Made by a program: the position numbers and the translations under genes. From the NCBI RefSeq assembly GCF_026151205.1, contig NC_087074.1, positions 1,178,001 through 1,242,000 on the forward strand: DNA of 64,000 nucleotides, in the 5' to 3' direction. This stretch comes from Bolinopsis microptera (Eukaryota > Ctenophora > Tentaculata > Lobata > Bolinopsidae). The notes beneath the pieces were generated by a model that was not told the DNA's origin, did no database searches, and was given only the letters and a program-made list of their open reading frames with translations. Shown in pieces: positions 14,100-26,486 of the stretch. Each line of letters opens with the position of its first letter. Position 1 is the stretch's first letter.

Positions 14100-14298
14100 T
14101 AAACAAAAGTTAGGATTGTTAATTGTAAGCATCTCTCATCAAGCTTGTTTGAATAGATTCGTCAAAGTTCATAGTTATATTTTATACAAGAAATTCTTAC
14201 CATTCAAGGCGCGCGAGGATCACATTCTTGATATCCTGGAGCGCCTGATGGTCGTATTCCGAGCTGAGAGACTGAGAGCTTTACTGCATACTGGGCCA

Positions 14299-14564
14299 TG
14301 GGAGGCGCTCAGCTTGTCATTCCGCCAAATCTCTATTCTCTATGATTAAATTAGGAACATAAATATAATAGCCTGGGGTCCCCTGGTAAAGAGAGCTCTG
14401 ATAATGGTAGTTATCAATTAAAGCTTGTGTCTGTGCTTGCTCTAATAAAAGCATATCACCATTGCATCTTTCGATCCATCCATGACTTCACTTTCAGTAA
14501 ACGACGTCATTGTCCATTTGCTAACATCTCAATAACTTAAGATATACAACTTCTTTGGCCCACC

Positions 14565-14602
<38 letters not shown>

Positions 14603-14781
14603 AGTGGTCAATAGAGTCCTCGGCAGTCGGCCTCAGTCAAAAATCGTCCTTCGGTCGACCCATGATTTCACAACTATAGTACGACTTCGTTGAGGGTGGT
14701 GTAATTAACAGTTTACCTGAGGACCCCAGGCTATTATGTTCATAAAAAATTCGGCGGAATGACAGGCTGAGCGCCGCCCAG
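14299..14781. repeat. Long inverted repeat with a 36-C loop
   Basis: The left arm (14299-14390) and right arm (about 14708-14781) are inverted copies sharing GGCGCTCAG, GTCATTCCGCC and ATAATAGCCTGGGGTCC. They look like the ends of a non-autonomous DNA element or a fold-back MITE. The loop includes 36 C in a row (14567-14602). There is no coding capacity. Confidence 0.7.
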
Positions 14782-15170
14782 TGATTAACAGTGAACTTCG
14801 TGCCAAGAAGCCCAATACACTCCCCAGAAACATATAACGGTAGAATTCCACCCCAGCCTTATATTACCGGTAGCCAACACATGTTTCATCGTTATATCTT
14901 TCGAGCTGTGTCGAATTTGAACTATAACTATGGGTTGATTTATATCTTGAAGTGTCTGTTCTATCAAACACCCTAATATATAGTCTCTCCGGCCATCTGT
15001 AATCAAATCCTGTTATTTGTAGGATCCTTAGACACAGTTTCATGTACCAGAACGTTGGTTTTTCGGGTGCAGTTTAATGTAATTTTTCAGCTTTTAATTT
15101 CATAATTTGCATACCCAAGTCCCAACATAACAACAGCCTACTAATACAGACATTCGCTTTCAACGTTTAA

Positions 15171-16960
15171 AGGACCAGTTAACTGAAAAAAAAGTTATCC
15201 TCATATTTTGACAGATTGTGACAAATAGCAAACTAAGCAACGAGTCGAAATTCCTAAATCTCTAACTGCTCTCTAACGCGTGTAATTAGCGTTTGTATTA
15301 TTTTGGCGATGACGTCATAAAGTCCCTTGCGCGCACAGAGTAGCTCGTGAGACTGTATTTTACAGGTAGAAAATGGACATAATACAATGTTTCTCCCCCA
15401 AATAACTCGAAAAGTAAGTATTTTAGGGTACATGTTGCTTCATAAGTTGTATATAAACATGGCCATTCTGCACAATTTGCACTCATTCAAAAATCTGTAG
15501 GGCCTTCATAGCCCAATTTACGAGATGCCCATATTTTAGCATGATTTCTGGAACCGAAAATCAGTTTTTCGCCAATAACTGAAAAAGTAAGCACTTTAAG
15601 GCATATGTTTGTTCGTAAGTCATATATTAATATGCTAATTGCGGTTCTTTTGCACCCTGTCTAAAGACTCTATCACGATCCTATCGAAAATGGGCTCAGC
15701 ACCACGCCCAAAATGGTTTTTGGCAAATTTCTCGAAAAGTAAGGATTTTAGGCCATGTGTTGCTCAGTAACTCCTATATAAACATGCATATGCCGCTTGG
15801 TTTAAGCCTATTTAGAAGTCTCTATTAAGTCTCTCAAATTAAGCTGTTAGTGTCCATGATCAACCTGTGGCGACAATGTTTAACGTGAAATGTAAAAATC
15901 AGGAGTAATATAAAAAGTGTATTTTTAGATTAAAGTGCTAGCTCATAGTTTTAGAATTGTATAGATTAACGTTGGTCGTTTAGCCATCTAACAATCGATC
16001 GTGCCGTAATATATGGCCAGAGAATAATAGGGTCTTGGAAATTCTATAGTTGTTCAGTGGGTCGATTGACTGAACACGTTTGCACTTGGTATTTAAACTT
16101 ATCAGTAGTTTATTTATGTTATGTACCGATGATAATGCAATTAGGATAACAACTAGGTAAGCCGTAAGTCTAATTCAAAACACACCGCACACCGTACACA
16201 CCAATCAGTATTACTATTTGGTAGACCGGGTATTTTGGCGGGAATTCTGTTCCCACGGCACTGTTCTGATAGAAGCTACTTCTACTAATAATCCCAGAGG
16301 AACGGCCGTAAAGTAGCCAGACTTCTTGTCTCCTGTACTGGCTGACACATGTGGATTAAAGTTAGAAATTCTGCTATGATATAAATATAATTGCTCTCGG
16401 AATTGAACAAACTCCTACTTATCTAGATCCTTTCTAAATTCGTTAGAGTTTCATGGACTGGGGAAAAATAATTGGTACAGTCTCCCTGCTTGTGTAATTA
16501 AGCAATGAAAACAATCCAAAATTATCACATTATATGACATAAGTTGTAATAGCAGAAACTTTCTAACCGTACATTCACCCGCCACTGTTCAAGAAATTAT
16601 TTCACTGTTTAAAATCATGACGTGAGCACTGTACATACAATCAGCTATTCCTTTAGTTAGGATGATAGCCAAAACTATAAGGATTTTGGAGAACTAGGGT
16701 AATAGTCATAATTCTAAAATTTGAGTGAGTTACACGTGTTTTATTGACGATGATAAACATTTGCAATGTATTACGCTATGCAAGCGCGCACTGAGGGACT
16801 TTATGACGTCACGACGCCACAGCTTATTATTGCAATAACACGCGTTACACGAACGCTAGAGAATTGGTTCTTTCGGCGATACGATTCTTTACCAGTTTGT
16901 CACAGCTGATTTAAATCTTAGCCAAATTGGAGACTACAAATTTTTCAGTTAACTGGTCCT
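15171..16960. mobile_element. piggyBac-like non-autonomous element (TTAA target)
   Basis: The ends are AGGACCAGTTAACTGAAAAA and its inverted copy, each directly flanked by TTAA (15167-15170 and 16961-16964), as in piggyBac transposons. Imperfect inverted similarity continues inward to the TGACGTCATAAAGTCCC block near 15310 and 16800. The interior has no transposase. It contains three degenerate units (about 15405-15800) with AAAAGTAAG followed by TATATAAACATG-like words. Likely a deletion derivative. Confidence 0.8.
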
Positions 16961-17880
16961 TTAAGTTGCCTCAAGAATCAAGAATTATCGCGTCAAAAAC
17001 TTGATTTATGACGACCACGTAATCCAAAATTCTTATTACTATTAGTGAAATAAACGAATTAGAATTACATAGATTGCTAATGCTATAGTTTCCCGCTTAG
17101 GTTCTCATAGGTTCGGGTAAGGGGTATAACGTTAACGGCGAAAATGCGCCCCCTCCCTAAAATTGAACAAATTAGGTGATTTAAATAAAATGGATACACC
17201 GGTAAAATCTCTAAAAAACTGTGTTTTTGACATACGTTGCATGCCACTTTTCGCGCACACAACTGTGTTTCTAGAGCAAAACGCTAGTACCTCAGCTAAG
17301 TTTTTCAAAATTGTCCCACATTCAAACGACGATTTTGTGCCCCCCTAAGCCGCTCCTACTAAATTGACCATTGTTAATCATGATCTGGCCCGGCGCGCGC
17401 TACTTCGTAGCTCTTGCCATCGGGCCATAACATTTCCATAATTTCACGACGCCACAGCTTATTATTGCAATAACACGCGTTACACGAACGCTAGAGAATT
17501 GGTTCTTTCGGCGATACGATTCTTTACCAGTTTGTCACAGCTGATTTAAATCTTAGCCAAATTGGAGACTACAAATTTTTCAGTTAACTGGTCCTTTAAG
17601 TTGCCTCAAGAATCAAGAATTATCGCGTCAAAAACTTGATTTATGACGACCACGTAATCCAAAATTCTTATTACTATTAGTGAAATAAACGAATTAGAAT
17701 TACATAGATTGCTAATGCTATAGTTTCCCGCTTAGGTTCTCATAGGTTCGGGTAAGGGGTATAACGTTAACGGCGAAAATGCGCCCCCTCCCTAAAATTG
17801 AACAAATTAGGTGATTTAAATAAAATGGATACACCGGTAAAATCTCTAAAAAACTGTGTTTTTGACATACGTTGCATGTT
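16812..17880 (+). repeat. Near-identical 430-bp direct duplication including a piggyBac-like right end
   Basis: Bases 16812-17243 and 17449-17880 are the same sequence in direct orientation (offset 637) and look identical by eye. The block begins inside the right terminal repeat of the TTAA element, crosses its end at 16960 and continues into flanking DNA, so it is a segmental duplication made after insertion. The spacer words TTGCATGCCACTTTTCGCGC (from about 17237) recur at 32200-32273. Confidence 0.9.
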
Positions 17881-19660
17881 GATTCACGATGTCAATCCTT
17901 CGCAGCTCGGTGAGGCACAGTGGTGCATCTCGCCGATCTACCGAAGGATTGATGCATAACAACAAGACACGCGCTAAAGACGCGCATTTTCTGAGTGATG
18001 TTAACGATAGCTTTAAACTCACTGATGTCATTATTATTCAGCGTGACCGGTAATAGTTTAAAAATCAGAAGGAGAAAACACATGAATAAATTACTAAAAA
18101 AGGAGTATTACTTTACAAGATTGAATTTAAATATAGTCATAATAGATAAGAGAGGAATTTGTTTCCCTTTGAATCAATCGAACTAGATGAATTGTTGTAA
18201 ATACTGAGATCAAACTATCAATCTACAGCTCAGGCTATCGTCAAACATGTTGAAAGGCGTCATCTTCAGTGACATAATAGATAAGAGTTTATTAACTATC
18301 ATGCCAACTTTAGAGACGGTAACCACATTAAACTTAAGTTTTCCCAATCAAAATAAAGGGTTTATGCAAAATAAAAGGTTTATGCACTAGACTGAGAGAC
18401 AATTAACCTTATGCAATGCAGGTTAGTATAACTATAATATCGGACTGAGTTGAAATTTCTGAGAGCATGATACCCCAAAATAAATATATGCCTGTGTCTG
18501 GCAATAGCGTTCAGATGGCTTCCGAACTTGTGCGGATAAGATAATATAACAAATACAATTACAAATAAACTATATAATAACAATCTGAAAATTAATGTAT
18601 CAGTACAGATCTTATACTCGAAATCAGGCACTTTCAAAACATTTCTCTTAAATTATCTTTCTTAACACCGTTCAATTGTAACTTTAAATTAAAATATTAT
18701 GATGATCCGGACGATGATAAATATTAAATGGTAATCGGTCATCGGCAGATGGATAATCGTTAATTATAGGTGTGCATAATTATTATTACAACTGATTATA
18801 TTTATGGATTTCGGCCTGTTGATGCTGGAAGCTGATCAGCTAATCGTTAATCGTTACCATGTGACAAGAATAGTATGATGAACCTCCCAATCAGTATCTA
18901 TGTATCAAAAGAAAATATTGATATAATTCAAATCGTCGGGAGCCCTTTTGAAACATCTCGAAGTTAGAGTGCAGAGTGCATGATTACTGATTATCAGCAC
19001 GATTGGGTGAAACAAAGACGAAACCGTGTGTTGATTCGAATTAAAAGAGGAAGATATGTAGTGATGAATTGTGCACTCTTGCATTTAAGTTTTAATTGTT
19101 GAAATCTGTTTATTAGATCGAATATTGAAAATCTGTTTATTAGATCGAATATTGAAAATCTGTTTATTAGATCGAATATTGGAAATCTGTTTATTAGATC
19201 GAATATTGACGCAAATTATGACGACCCATATCGCCACTATTTGATTTGCTTAAATCACAGAGATAAAAGTGTTAACTTCATAAATTCGGTTTGCTGTTGG
19301 TTTATTGGAAGGAGTTTCCAGAACAAGGAACCCCTATTCTGGGAGCGATATCTTAAACATCTTAAGCTTTTCTTATTAGGTGAAAAACCGGATATTATAC
19401 GGTGCCTTAAAGACGTTATACCTTGATGACCATTTTATACCCGAAGTTCTGGATCCACTATACACTCTTGTTTATTTATTTTCTCGAAATTACAGCCGTG
19501 CCTTACCTTTACCCTTTATTTCACAAGTTGTAGCCAGTGGAGTTATCTCCACTACTAGTATTGATATAGAGTCATATTTAAAACCAGTAGTATCTCCCCT
19601 TTTTCTCTCCATCTTATGTGCAATTTATTACTCTATATCCACTGACTTTATTCGACGTAT
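17881..19660. other. AT-rich region without a supported gene
   Basis: Four tandem copies of a 27-bp unit containing CTGTTTATTAGATCGAATAT lie at about 19107-19208. Two overlapping open stretches follow (19241-19426 and 19380-19667). They contain protein-like text such as DDHFIPEVLDPLYTLVYLF, but I recognise no family and see no start or splice support. They may be a decayed LINE tail, given the poly(A) retroposon just downstream. Confidence 0.4.
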
Positions 19661-19689
19661 TATCTAAAAGAATAAAAAAAATTGTGTGC

Positions 19690-19983
19690 GTGTGTTTTTA
19701 TATTTATTTTGCTACGGCGCATGTGAAACCCCAGGGCATCCAGCACCGGAGAAGCTGAAATGACACTCTCTGAACCCTTGGTGCCGCTCAGATTTTGCCT
19801 CTTGGCTGGTAAGCCGAGTCATGATCGATTAACTCAGCTTCTTCGGTACAACACAGACCGGAGGGTACTATTAGCCGCTTTGCTGGTGGTATCCTCCTGG
19901 TGTCCTGGGGTTTGGCAGGTTCCTCATTTAAAAAAAAAAAATAAATAAAAAAAAAAAAAAAATAAAAAATAAAAAAAAAAAAA
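19690..19983 (+). mobile_element. Poly(A)-tailed retroposon fragment
   Basis: A moderately GC-rich segment (19715-19925) is followed by a 55-base A-rich tail interrupted by single T. This is the signature of a 3' end copied from RNA (LINE or SINE type). The segment starts with AAACCCCAGGGCATCC and ends near CCTGGGGTTT, so its ends could pair. The family is not recognised. Confidence 0.55.
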
Positions 19984-21379
19984 GTTTTAATTGTTAGACT
20001 TGTTCGATGTAGGGCCTTTAATTTAACCTAATACTAATGCAGTTACTTAATACTTGGTAAGTCTAGGGAAAACAGGTGCTAGTTGTCGGAAATGAAATGG
20101 AGTCTGTTCCTGATCGAAGTTACATGATGCTGATAGATTTGATGCAGCTCAGCACTCAGCAGCCACTGTCTTCAAATAGAGTGTTCCAGTTCTGCAGTCT
20201 CAAATGTTTTCGCCCAGCTTTTCTTTTCATCGTGGTTATAGAAGACAGACCTGAAGAAATACTAGTATAATGATAATATAGGTAACATGTCCAGAATGAG
20301 TAAAATTGTATTATAGGCAAATTTACTTATGTGAAAACTCCCAACAGGGTGGCGCTGGCCCAGAAGTAACTGCACACAAGCAACCCTTTAATGATCACGC
20401 ACGTAATTTGTGTGAAAATATGTAACTCATTTAACGAAGTCAGTGAAAAGAACCTACTTTATTTACCAATGGCGATTTTTTGCTTGTGATGAAGTAGTCC
20501 TCGCAAATGTGAGATATGTATGTAGTTTGTTTTTAAAAGTAGGATTGTAGTCATAGTCGATGTATAGCGACGGTAGTTTACCAGCAGCTCCCTGTACAAA
20601 TAGAAATGTGGTTTTTATATAATATTACTAGTTAAATTATTGAGTACAATGCAGGAATAAAAAAATGTGTCTTATATTAAAAATGTTTTATATTAAATGT
20701 GTTATAATTATATTAACCACCTTATATTCGTATAATATGTACTCATAAACAATGATAGTCCCAATTGTTTTTAATTGCCTATAATTTAAACCTTCTTATT
20801 AAATAATTTAAATGACTGTGTCTGATCTAAAATTGCACGAGAAATAGATAAAATTAGGTCTCAGACAGAACTCGACCGGGATACCGGCGCAGCCGGAATA
20901 CCGGCTGGTATTTGGCGATTTTGTACCGGTACTGGTACCGGCCGGGATTTTGGTTTTAGCCGGGATTTTTCCAAAATAAATTCAGTTTTTCTCAACGTTA
21001 ATTTGAGTCCAAAATTAACAAATCTGTGAACATTTTCCTAAAACATTTTGATGAAATCATTGAACAATGGAGACTGGAGTCAATCTATATTTAACATAAT
21101 CATGGGTGTACGAATTATGGACTTCTTTCTGACTTATGACTTAATTATTGTGACTAAGTGTCACGGCTCACGGTCTTGTGTTACCGAGGGACAAGTAAAA
21201 CAGAGTTCTCCGGGTAAAGACAGCATTAATAAATGCTATTCAGTATTCATCCTATTCAATTATTCAGGTAAGGTGATGTAAACTGTAAAGTGATAAGCTC
21301 CAACGTCAAACACCATGTTCAATTAAATAAGTTTAAGTAACCAATACCAGATCACAGGATTTTTATAGTTACGGAGACT
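19984..21379. other. Intergenic AT-rich DNA with a CCGG-rich palindromic patch
   Basis: No gene supported. At 20870-20970 a run of ACCGGGATACCGG-like words, with both orientations mixed (TACCGGTACTGGTACCGGCC), resembles the arrays at 22966 and 23776. It may be one end of a dismembered DNA transposon. Confidence 0.5.
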
Positions 21380-21380
21380 G

Positions 21381-21770
21381 TTGGAAACGATGCAAACCAG
21401 GATCGGACTCCTATCAGAAATAGTCGACCACGGTCCAGCCTCCCTCAAACTCAAATGCCCTACCACTACCCCAGACCACATCCACCTCTTCAGCCAGGAA
21501 CAGCGCTCCCAATATACCACTACCAGCAGTTCCTACCGCCTCAGAGGATACACTGCACGTGCCCGTTATTCCTCATGCCTCGTCTTAAATGTCCAGTCCA
21601 TGAATCCTAGTGCATCAAGTGCGAGTAGATGGGAAGTGCCAAAAATCTCAGCTCTTATTCAGGAGAAATCCAAAAACCACTCGTTACCGTTTATTGCACT
21701 TACGGAAACGTGGCTCAAGTCCTACATGTCAGACAAATACAAAATGTGCATCACCTCTTTCTCCTGCTGA
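21381..21770 (+). mobile_element. LINE fragment: start of an apurinic-type endonuclease domain
   Basis: A 129-residue open frame ends with a pattern typical of the first strands of LINE endonucleases: CLVLNVQSMN, then KISALIQEK, then LPFIALTETWL. The Asn of NVQS and the Glu of TETWL match catalytic positions in the exonuclease-endonuclease-phosphatase fold used by CR1/L2/jockey-type LINEs. Downstream the similarity shifts frame and fades by about 21900. No reverse transcriptase follows, so it is a decayed fragment. Confidence 0.65.
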
Positions 21771-22414
21771 GCAGAACCTCCCCCTTAAAAGTAAACAAAT
21801 CTGCATCGCCTCCCAACGACAATCCAGATATATTAAGCAGCAGAGACAATCATTTAAGGAGACTTCGATATCTATCAGGATCATGATTATACTGCCGTGA
21901 GAACTCAGCACTTCAGGATGAATCATATTATATTTGGTTTTCTCGATTTCATTCATATTTAGACAGAAGTCCGTGTAGATAATTGGTTATAGAATAATTG
22001 GATATAATTTTATGCGAAGTTGTGTCTGCGAAAATATACGTGTGAACTGGTCATCCCTCAAATGCTGAAAAAGTAGATGTTACCTATCATAAAATAACCG
22101 CTCGCACCGTACACGACAGAATTGTGACTGCGTTTACAAATTCCTTATCATAATGATTTGTTGCCATGACAACCGAAACTCCATCGGAAGATCGGCCTGT
22201 AAGGCATAATCATGATAATACACAGTATCAAAACATTGCCATATCATAGCAATTAGCAACATTCCAGAGATTAGATTATGTGTGTGTAAGAAAATGTATG
22301 TTATAGTATTATACAGTCTGCTAGAACATTCCGTTTACACATGGTAAAATAATAATCATGGTGCCTGGTGGCCGATAACAACTTGTTTAATTTATCTCCG
22401 AATTTCACACAAAT

Positions 22415-22690
22415 TTCTGAAAGTTTCGTAGACTTAAATCAATTACAGAGGGTGTGGCTATTGGCCAGCCCCTCTATTTCACTATTATGGTTGAAACTAT
22501 AAGAATACAGATTATATTATTACAGTGATTTTACAAAAGTCGAAACAGTAAACACCAATTTGAAGGATAGTTTAAATCACACCAAAATTGGTCCCAGAAT
22601 GCAATTAAATCTGATGGCGTCTTTTCAGTGAAAAAGAGGCCACACCCTCTGTAATTGATTAAAGTTTACGAAACCTTTAGAAAATTAGTT
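22415..22690. mobile_element. Short MITE with AATTACAGAGGGTGTGGC inverted repeats
   Basis: The words AATCAATTACAGAGGGTGTG at 22436 and their complement at 22640 form arms of about 50 bp. Weaker similarity extends outward (GTTTCGTAGACTT against AAGTTTACGAAAC). The 275-bp unit has no ORF. The superfamily cannot be assigned because no target duplication is clear. Confidence 0.65.
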
Positions 22691-22965
22691 ATATAACTTG
22701 CAACTTAAACTAGGATAAATTGAGTATTTATACTCAATTTATCTTAGTTGCATGAGTAATATATATATACTCTCATTTTTTCAGAGCAAACGTAATTTAA
22801 ATGGCTAAACACAATTCAATAAAATTTGGCTCGATCCGATTATCCAAACTATCAAATAAATGCGAAAATGAACCTTCTTTTGAAAAAAATGAACACAAAT
22901 ATGTTTCGATTTGACAAATTTCTCGAACCAGTGGTGGTAGTAAGCAGGAGGTGACCGGGACATGA

Positions 22966-23950
22966 TTTCAGGCCTGACCGGGACCGGGATACAAAATGTG
23001 ACTTGACCGGGACCGGGACCGGGACCGGGACTGAGATTATAAATTTACCGGGACCGGGACCGGGACCAATAATTTCTGGGATTTCTATCTTACCGGGACC
23101 GGGACCAACAATCCAATTTTACCGGGATGACCGGGATGACCGGGACCAAAACTGGTATTCTCATATTTAAAGCTGCAACTTTCATTAACATTATAATTGA
23201 ACAATTTGAATAAGTAATAACTAGAATATTAAATTAGAAAAAACTAGAAAAAACCCGTCAATATGGGGCATGGGCCTAATGTACTACACCAATAATGTTC
23301 ATGTACTGATTACTCAAGTTCACCCTCATTCCTCATTCCTCAATCAATGATCCCTCAAATTATTCAACAGTTTTATTCTCCAATTCCAATTGACAATTAT
23401 TCCTCCCCAACATTTTCAATTTATAAAACAAACACATTCCATCATTCCATCTCTTATCAGTTATCTGCATAATGCAATTGCACATGATTAATTTACAGAC
23501 AGGATTTACACACACAATTCATTTCACATTTGATGAACAGCATCAATTATGGATTGATGATACAAGATTTTACACTCATACTACATAACAGGTCATGTGA
23601 CCACCTTGTGTCAAGTCAGGTGACATAGTAAAGAGTAGGGACAGCTCCTTATATGGCATAATTGTGTTTTTAAGTTCAGAGAAGTTCTGCACTCTGCCGT
23701 TTATTGCCTTTTCTTGTTCTGTTCTAATTTACAGTTTAAAATCACAGTGAATGAAATTTTGTAAAAGATCTCGGTCAAAATCCCGGCAAATTTGAGTGAT
23801 TGACCGGGACCGGGACCAAGAATCCTGAATTAACCGGGACCGGGATCATAAATCAGCATTTGACCGGGACCGGGACGAAAAAATGTGACTTGACCGGGAC
23901 AGGGACCGGGATAGCTCAAAATTGCCAATCCCGGTACCGGGAATCCCGGT
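22966..23950. repeat. Two GACCGGGACCGGG clusters flanking an AT-rich core
   Basis: Degenerate arrays at about 22976-23150 and 23776-23950 are built of units of about 30 bp, each containing TTGACCGGGACCGGGAC plus an AT-rich spacer. The right cluster ends in the near-palindrome TCCCGGTACCGGGAATCCCGG. The core between them has no ORF. The layout suggests subterminal transposase-binding repeats of a large non-autonomous element, but the true ends were not found. Confidence 0.6.
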
Positions 23951-23954
23951 CGTT

Positions 23955-24440
23955 TACTGAGGGTGGGGGGGGGTTCACACGGATTTTTTGTGAAACTTGG
24001 TTTCGAGATAGCAGTTGACCAACAAACTAGGACCGGTGACCGAACTTTTGAGGGGGTCTCGGACCCCAACCGCCAAACGGTGCCCGCGGGGCAGCCACGC
24101 CCATATTTAGTCCAAACTAGGCCAAATTTAGCCAAATACCCTCAACATGCCCAAAACTCAGATTTTATGTGCTCTACTTGTAGCTATAAGTGATCCCCTG
24201 AACTCGCATATGAAATTTCATCAAGATTGGACAAAAGATTACTGAGTCATGAGATAAAAACTATATATCTAAATTTGGCCTAGTTTGGACTAAATATGGG
24301 CGTGGCTGCCCCGCGGGCACCGTTTGGCGGTTGGGGCCGGGACCCCCTCAAAAGTTCGGTCACCGCTCTTAGTTTGTTGGACAACTGGCTCGAAACCAGA
24401 TTTCACAGCGTGATCAGCGGGGCCCTTCGTTACGCCACTG
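23955..24440. mobile_element. Fold-back MITE, hAT-like right end (CAGTGGCGTAACGAAGGGCC)
   Basis: Inverted arms of about 190 bp (about 23955-24130 and 24270-24440) share GCCACGCCCATATTTAGTCC, GGTGCCCGCGGGGCAGCC and CCAACAAACTA. The right outer end reads CAGTGGCGTAACGAAGGG on the minus strand, a common hAT-type terminus; the left end is eroded. No ORF and no clear 8-bp target duplication. Confidence 0.7.
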
Positions 24441-24454
24441 ACTGTGATATATAT

Positions 24455-24925
24455 CACCCTACGCGCGTGGGGTGGACTTTTGGGGTGGACTTTTATTCAG
24501 CGCGTATTTTGTAGCCTGTTCAACTTGACGTTTTGATTCGTTACTATCTCAATGTCACAGATACACAGAATGTGAGGTGATCATCTTAAAGAGAAACGTC
24601 TCAGCTTTCACCTGGTGTAAAGTTTATCTTTGTACTCAAAATATAGCTCGCTCAGTGTGCAATAGAAGTTGACAATACAATAACCACGTCTGCGACCGGT
24701 CGTCAGGTACCGGAGTGTTGCACAAAATTGGGTCCCTAAATTAAAATTCTATGACACAGTTACCATGCAGAAATGTCTGGAGTAACATTTGGTGAAAATT
24801 TGAAGGGTCTACTGTAAATATTGCAAAAGTTATTGAAAACAAACTAGCTTAATCAGAAGTTTTTGGGAAAATTTCAAATTTTGTACGTAGTGGGGTCTAC
24901 AGGGGTGGACTCTTGCGGCGCGCAT
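24455..24925 (+). mobile_element. Non-autonomous element, copy 1 (CACCCTACGCGCGTGGGG end)
   Basis: It begins CACCCTACGCGCGTGGGG next to a TATATAT run. It is colinear for about 390 bp, in inverted orientation, with the copy ending at 29255. Shared words include AACTTGACGTTTTGATTCG and CGACCGGTCGTCAGGTACCG. The far end is uncertain but near GGTGGACTCTTGCGGCGCGC. No ORF. Confidence 0.75.
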
Positions 24926-25382
24926 CTGACGGAGTGGCTTTTTCAACAGCCGTCAGTACGGCCAATATCAGAGCACAAATTATTGTGAGTAAGACCTTAA
25001 TGATCAGCTATGAACCCCTCACTAGAGTAGTAACCGTATCTAAAAACAAGGAAATGTTATTCCGTCAAAGCTCAAATTTTTTACTCTTCTCAGTGCAGTT
25101 AGTGTTACTATGAATGTACTAGCTAAGTATCGTTGATCGTAGCTGCATTACACAGTAGAAAGTAACCAAGGAAGACTGCTGATTAACGAAGCAATTTCAA
25201 CGTGAACAGTTCCAAAATACATAATCATGGCGACGATAGTTCAACTTGAACCTTTATAGTTTTTACAGTATAAAATCACAATAAAATCACGTGAACTGCA
25301 AATCACAAAATCAAATCACTCAAATCTGATAGTCCCGTTACAGTACGCTTTCGTGACAACCTCAACGCTTAAAAAATAAATA

Positions 25383-26455
25383 TTATCCAGTCTTGTGACC
25401 ACCGATGGCCCTAACTCTCCCTTGTCCGCGAGGAGCATCGTTGCGACCATGGGGTTTCAGTTCTTTGTTCTTCCCACTCGGCTTCGATAGATCGAATTGG
25501 CTGGAAGTCAATCTATCAGAAAGACCTTTGTCGATCTCAGGGGCGTAGTAAATTGTGGATGTCGGAGTATAAAGCTTCCTGAAAAGATTGAGACATTCAC
25601 TCGGTCTGTTGTAAATATCAAATAGTCCTTGTAGGCAGAGATTTAACTTATGTTGGGTTTGATAACTAGAGAAGGCGATTTGATATTCATTGATAGTATA
25701 AGCATATAAGCATAAGTGATAAGTTTATATACCCTTTTTATGGTACCTCGAGGCTCGATATCTGTATTCAGTAATCATCACTCAAAATCTACTTATTAAA
25801 TTTATTAACTAAACAAGTTAATGTATTACCGTCCTAGAGAGGTTTCCTGGGAATTTGAAGTCTCTGTAGGTTGCTGGCATGTCTACTAAGCTCTTCGATG
25901 GAGGAGTTTTGGACCCTCGGCGGTCCAAATGATTTATAATGCTGTGGGCATTTTCAACATCTATCGAGGTAAACGCCCTCGCAGCATAACCTGTAGAGAA
26001 TGAACATGTCATCAATGTGAAGTTCAATGATAAAAATCAGAGTGGCCGATTTCAACGGGCAGAATTCTAATATCATGGCCATGGGGAATGGACTATTTTT
26101 TGTCGATTTTGCAAACCAAACTGGCAAACGATTGTTGATTTTCGTCACTAGTCTAAAATGAATGCAAACGTTCGGCCGAACATTTACATGATTAGAAACT
26201 TACCGGTTTCTTTCGTTATTATGTACAGACATGGCCGGGCTTGGGTTCCGCATACGATATCTTCTATCAGATTAAAGTTGAACCCACACTTTGTACTGCT
26301 CGTGGGAGGAGGAAAGCAAACGGAGACCTTTTCCATGAGCATCTCGTGTAGTACCATCATCATGTCGATTCTGATATCAGCTGCAAAATTCGTCTATTAC
26401 TAAATGCTAGCTTTTCGAACTTCGTATCTTGGAAATAACAACTTCTATGAAAGAA

Positions 26456-26486
<31 letters not shown>

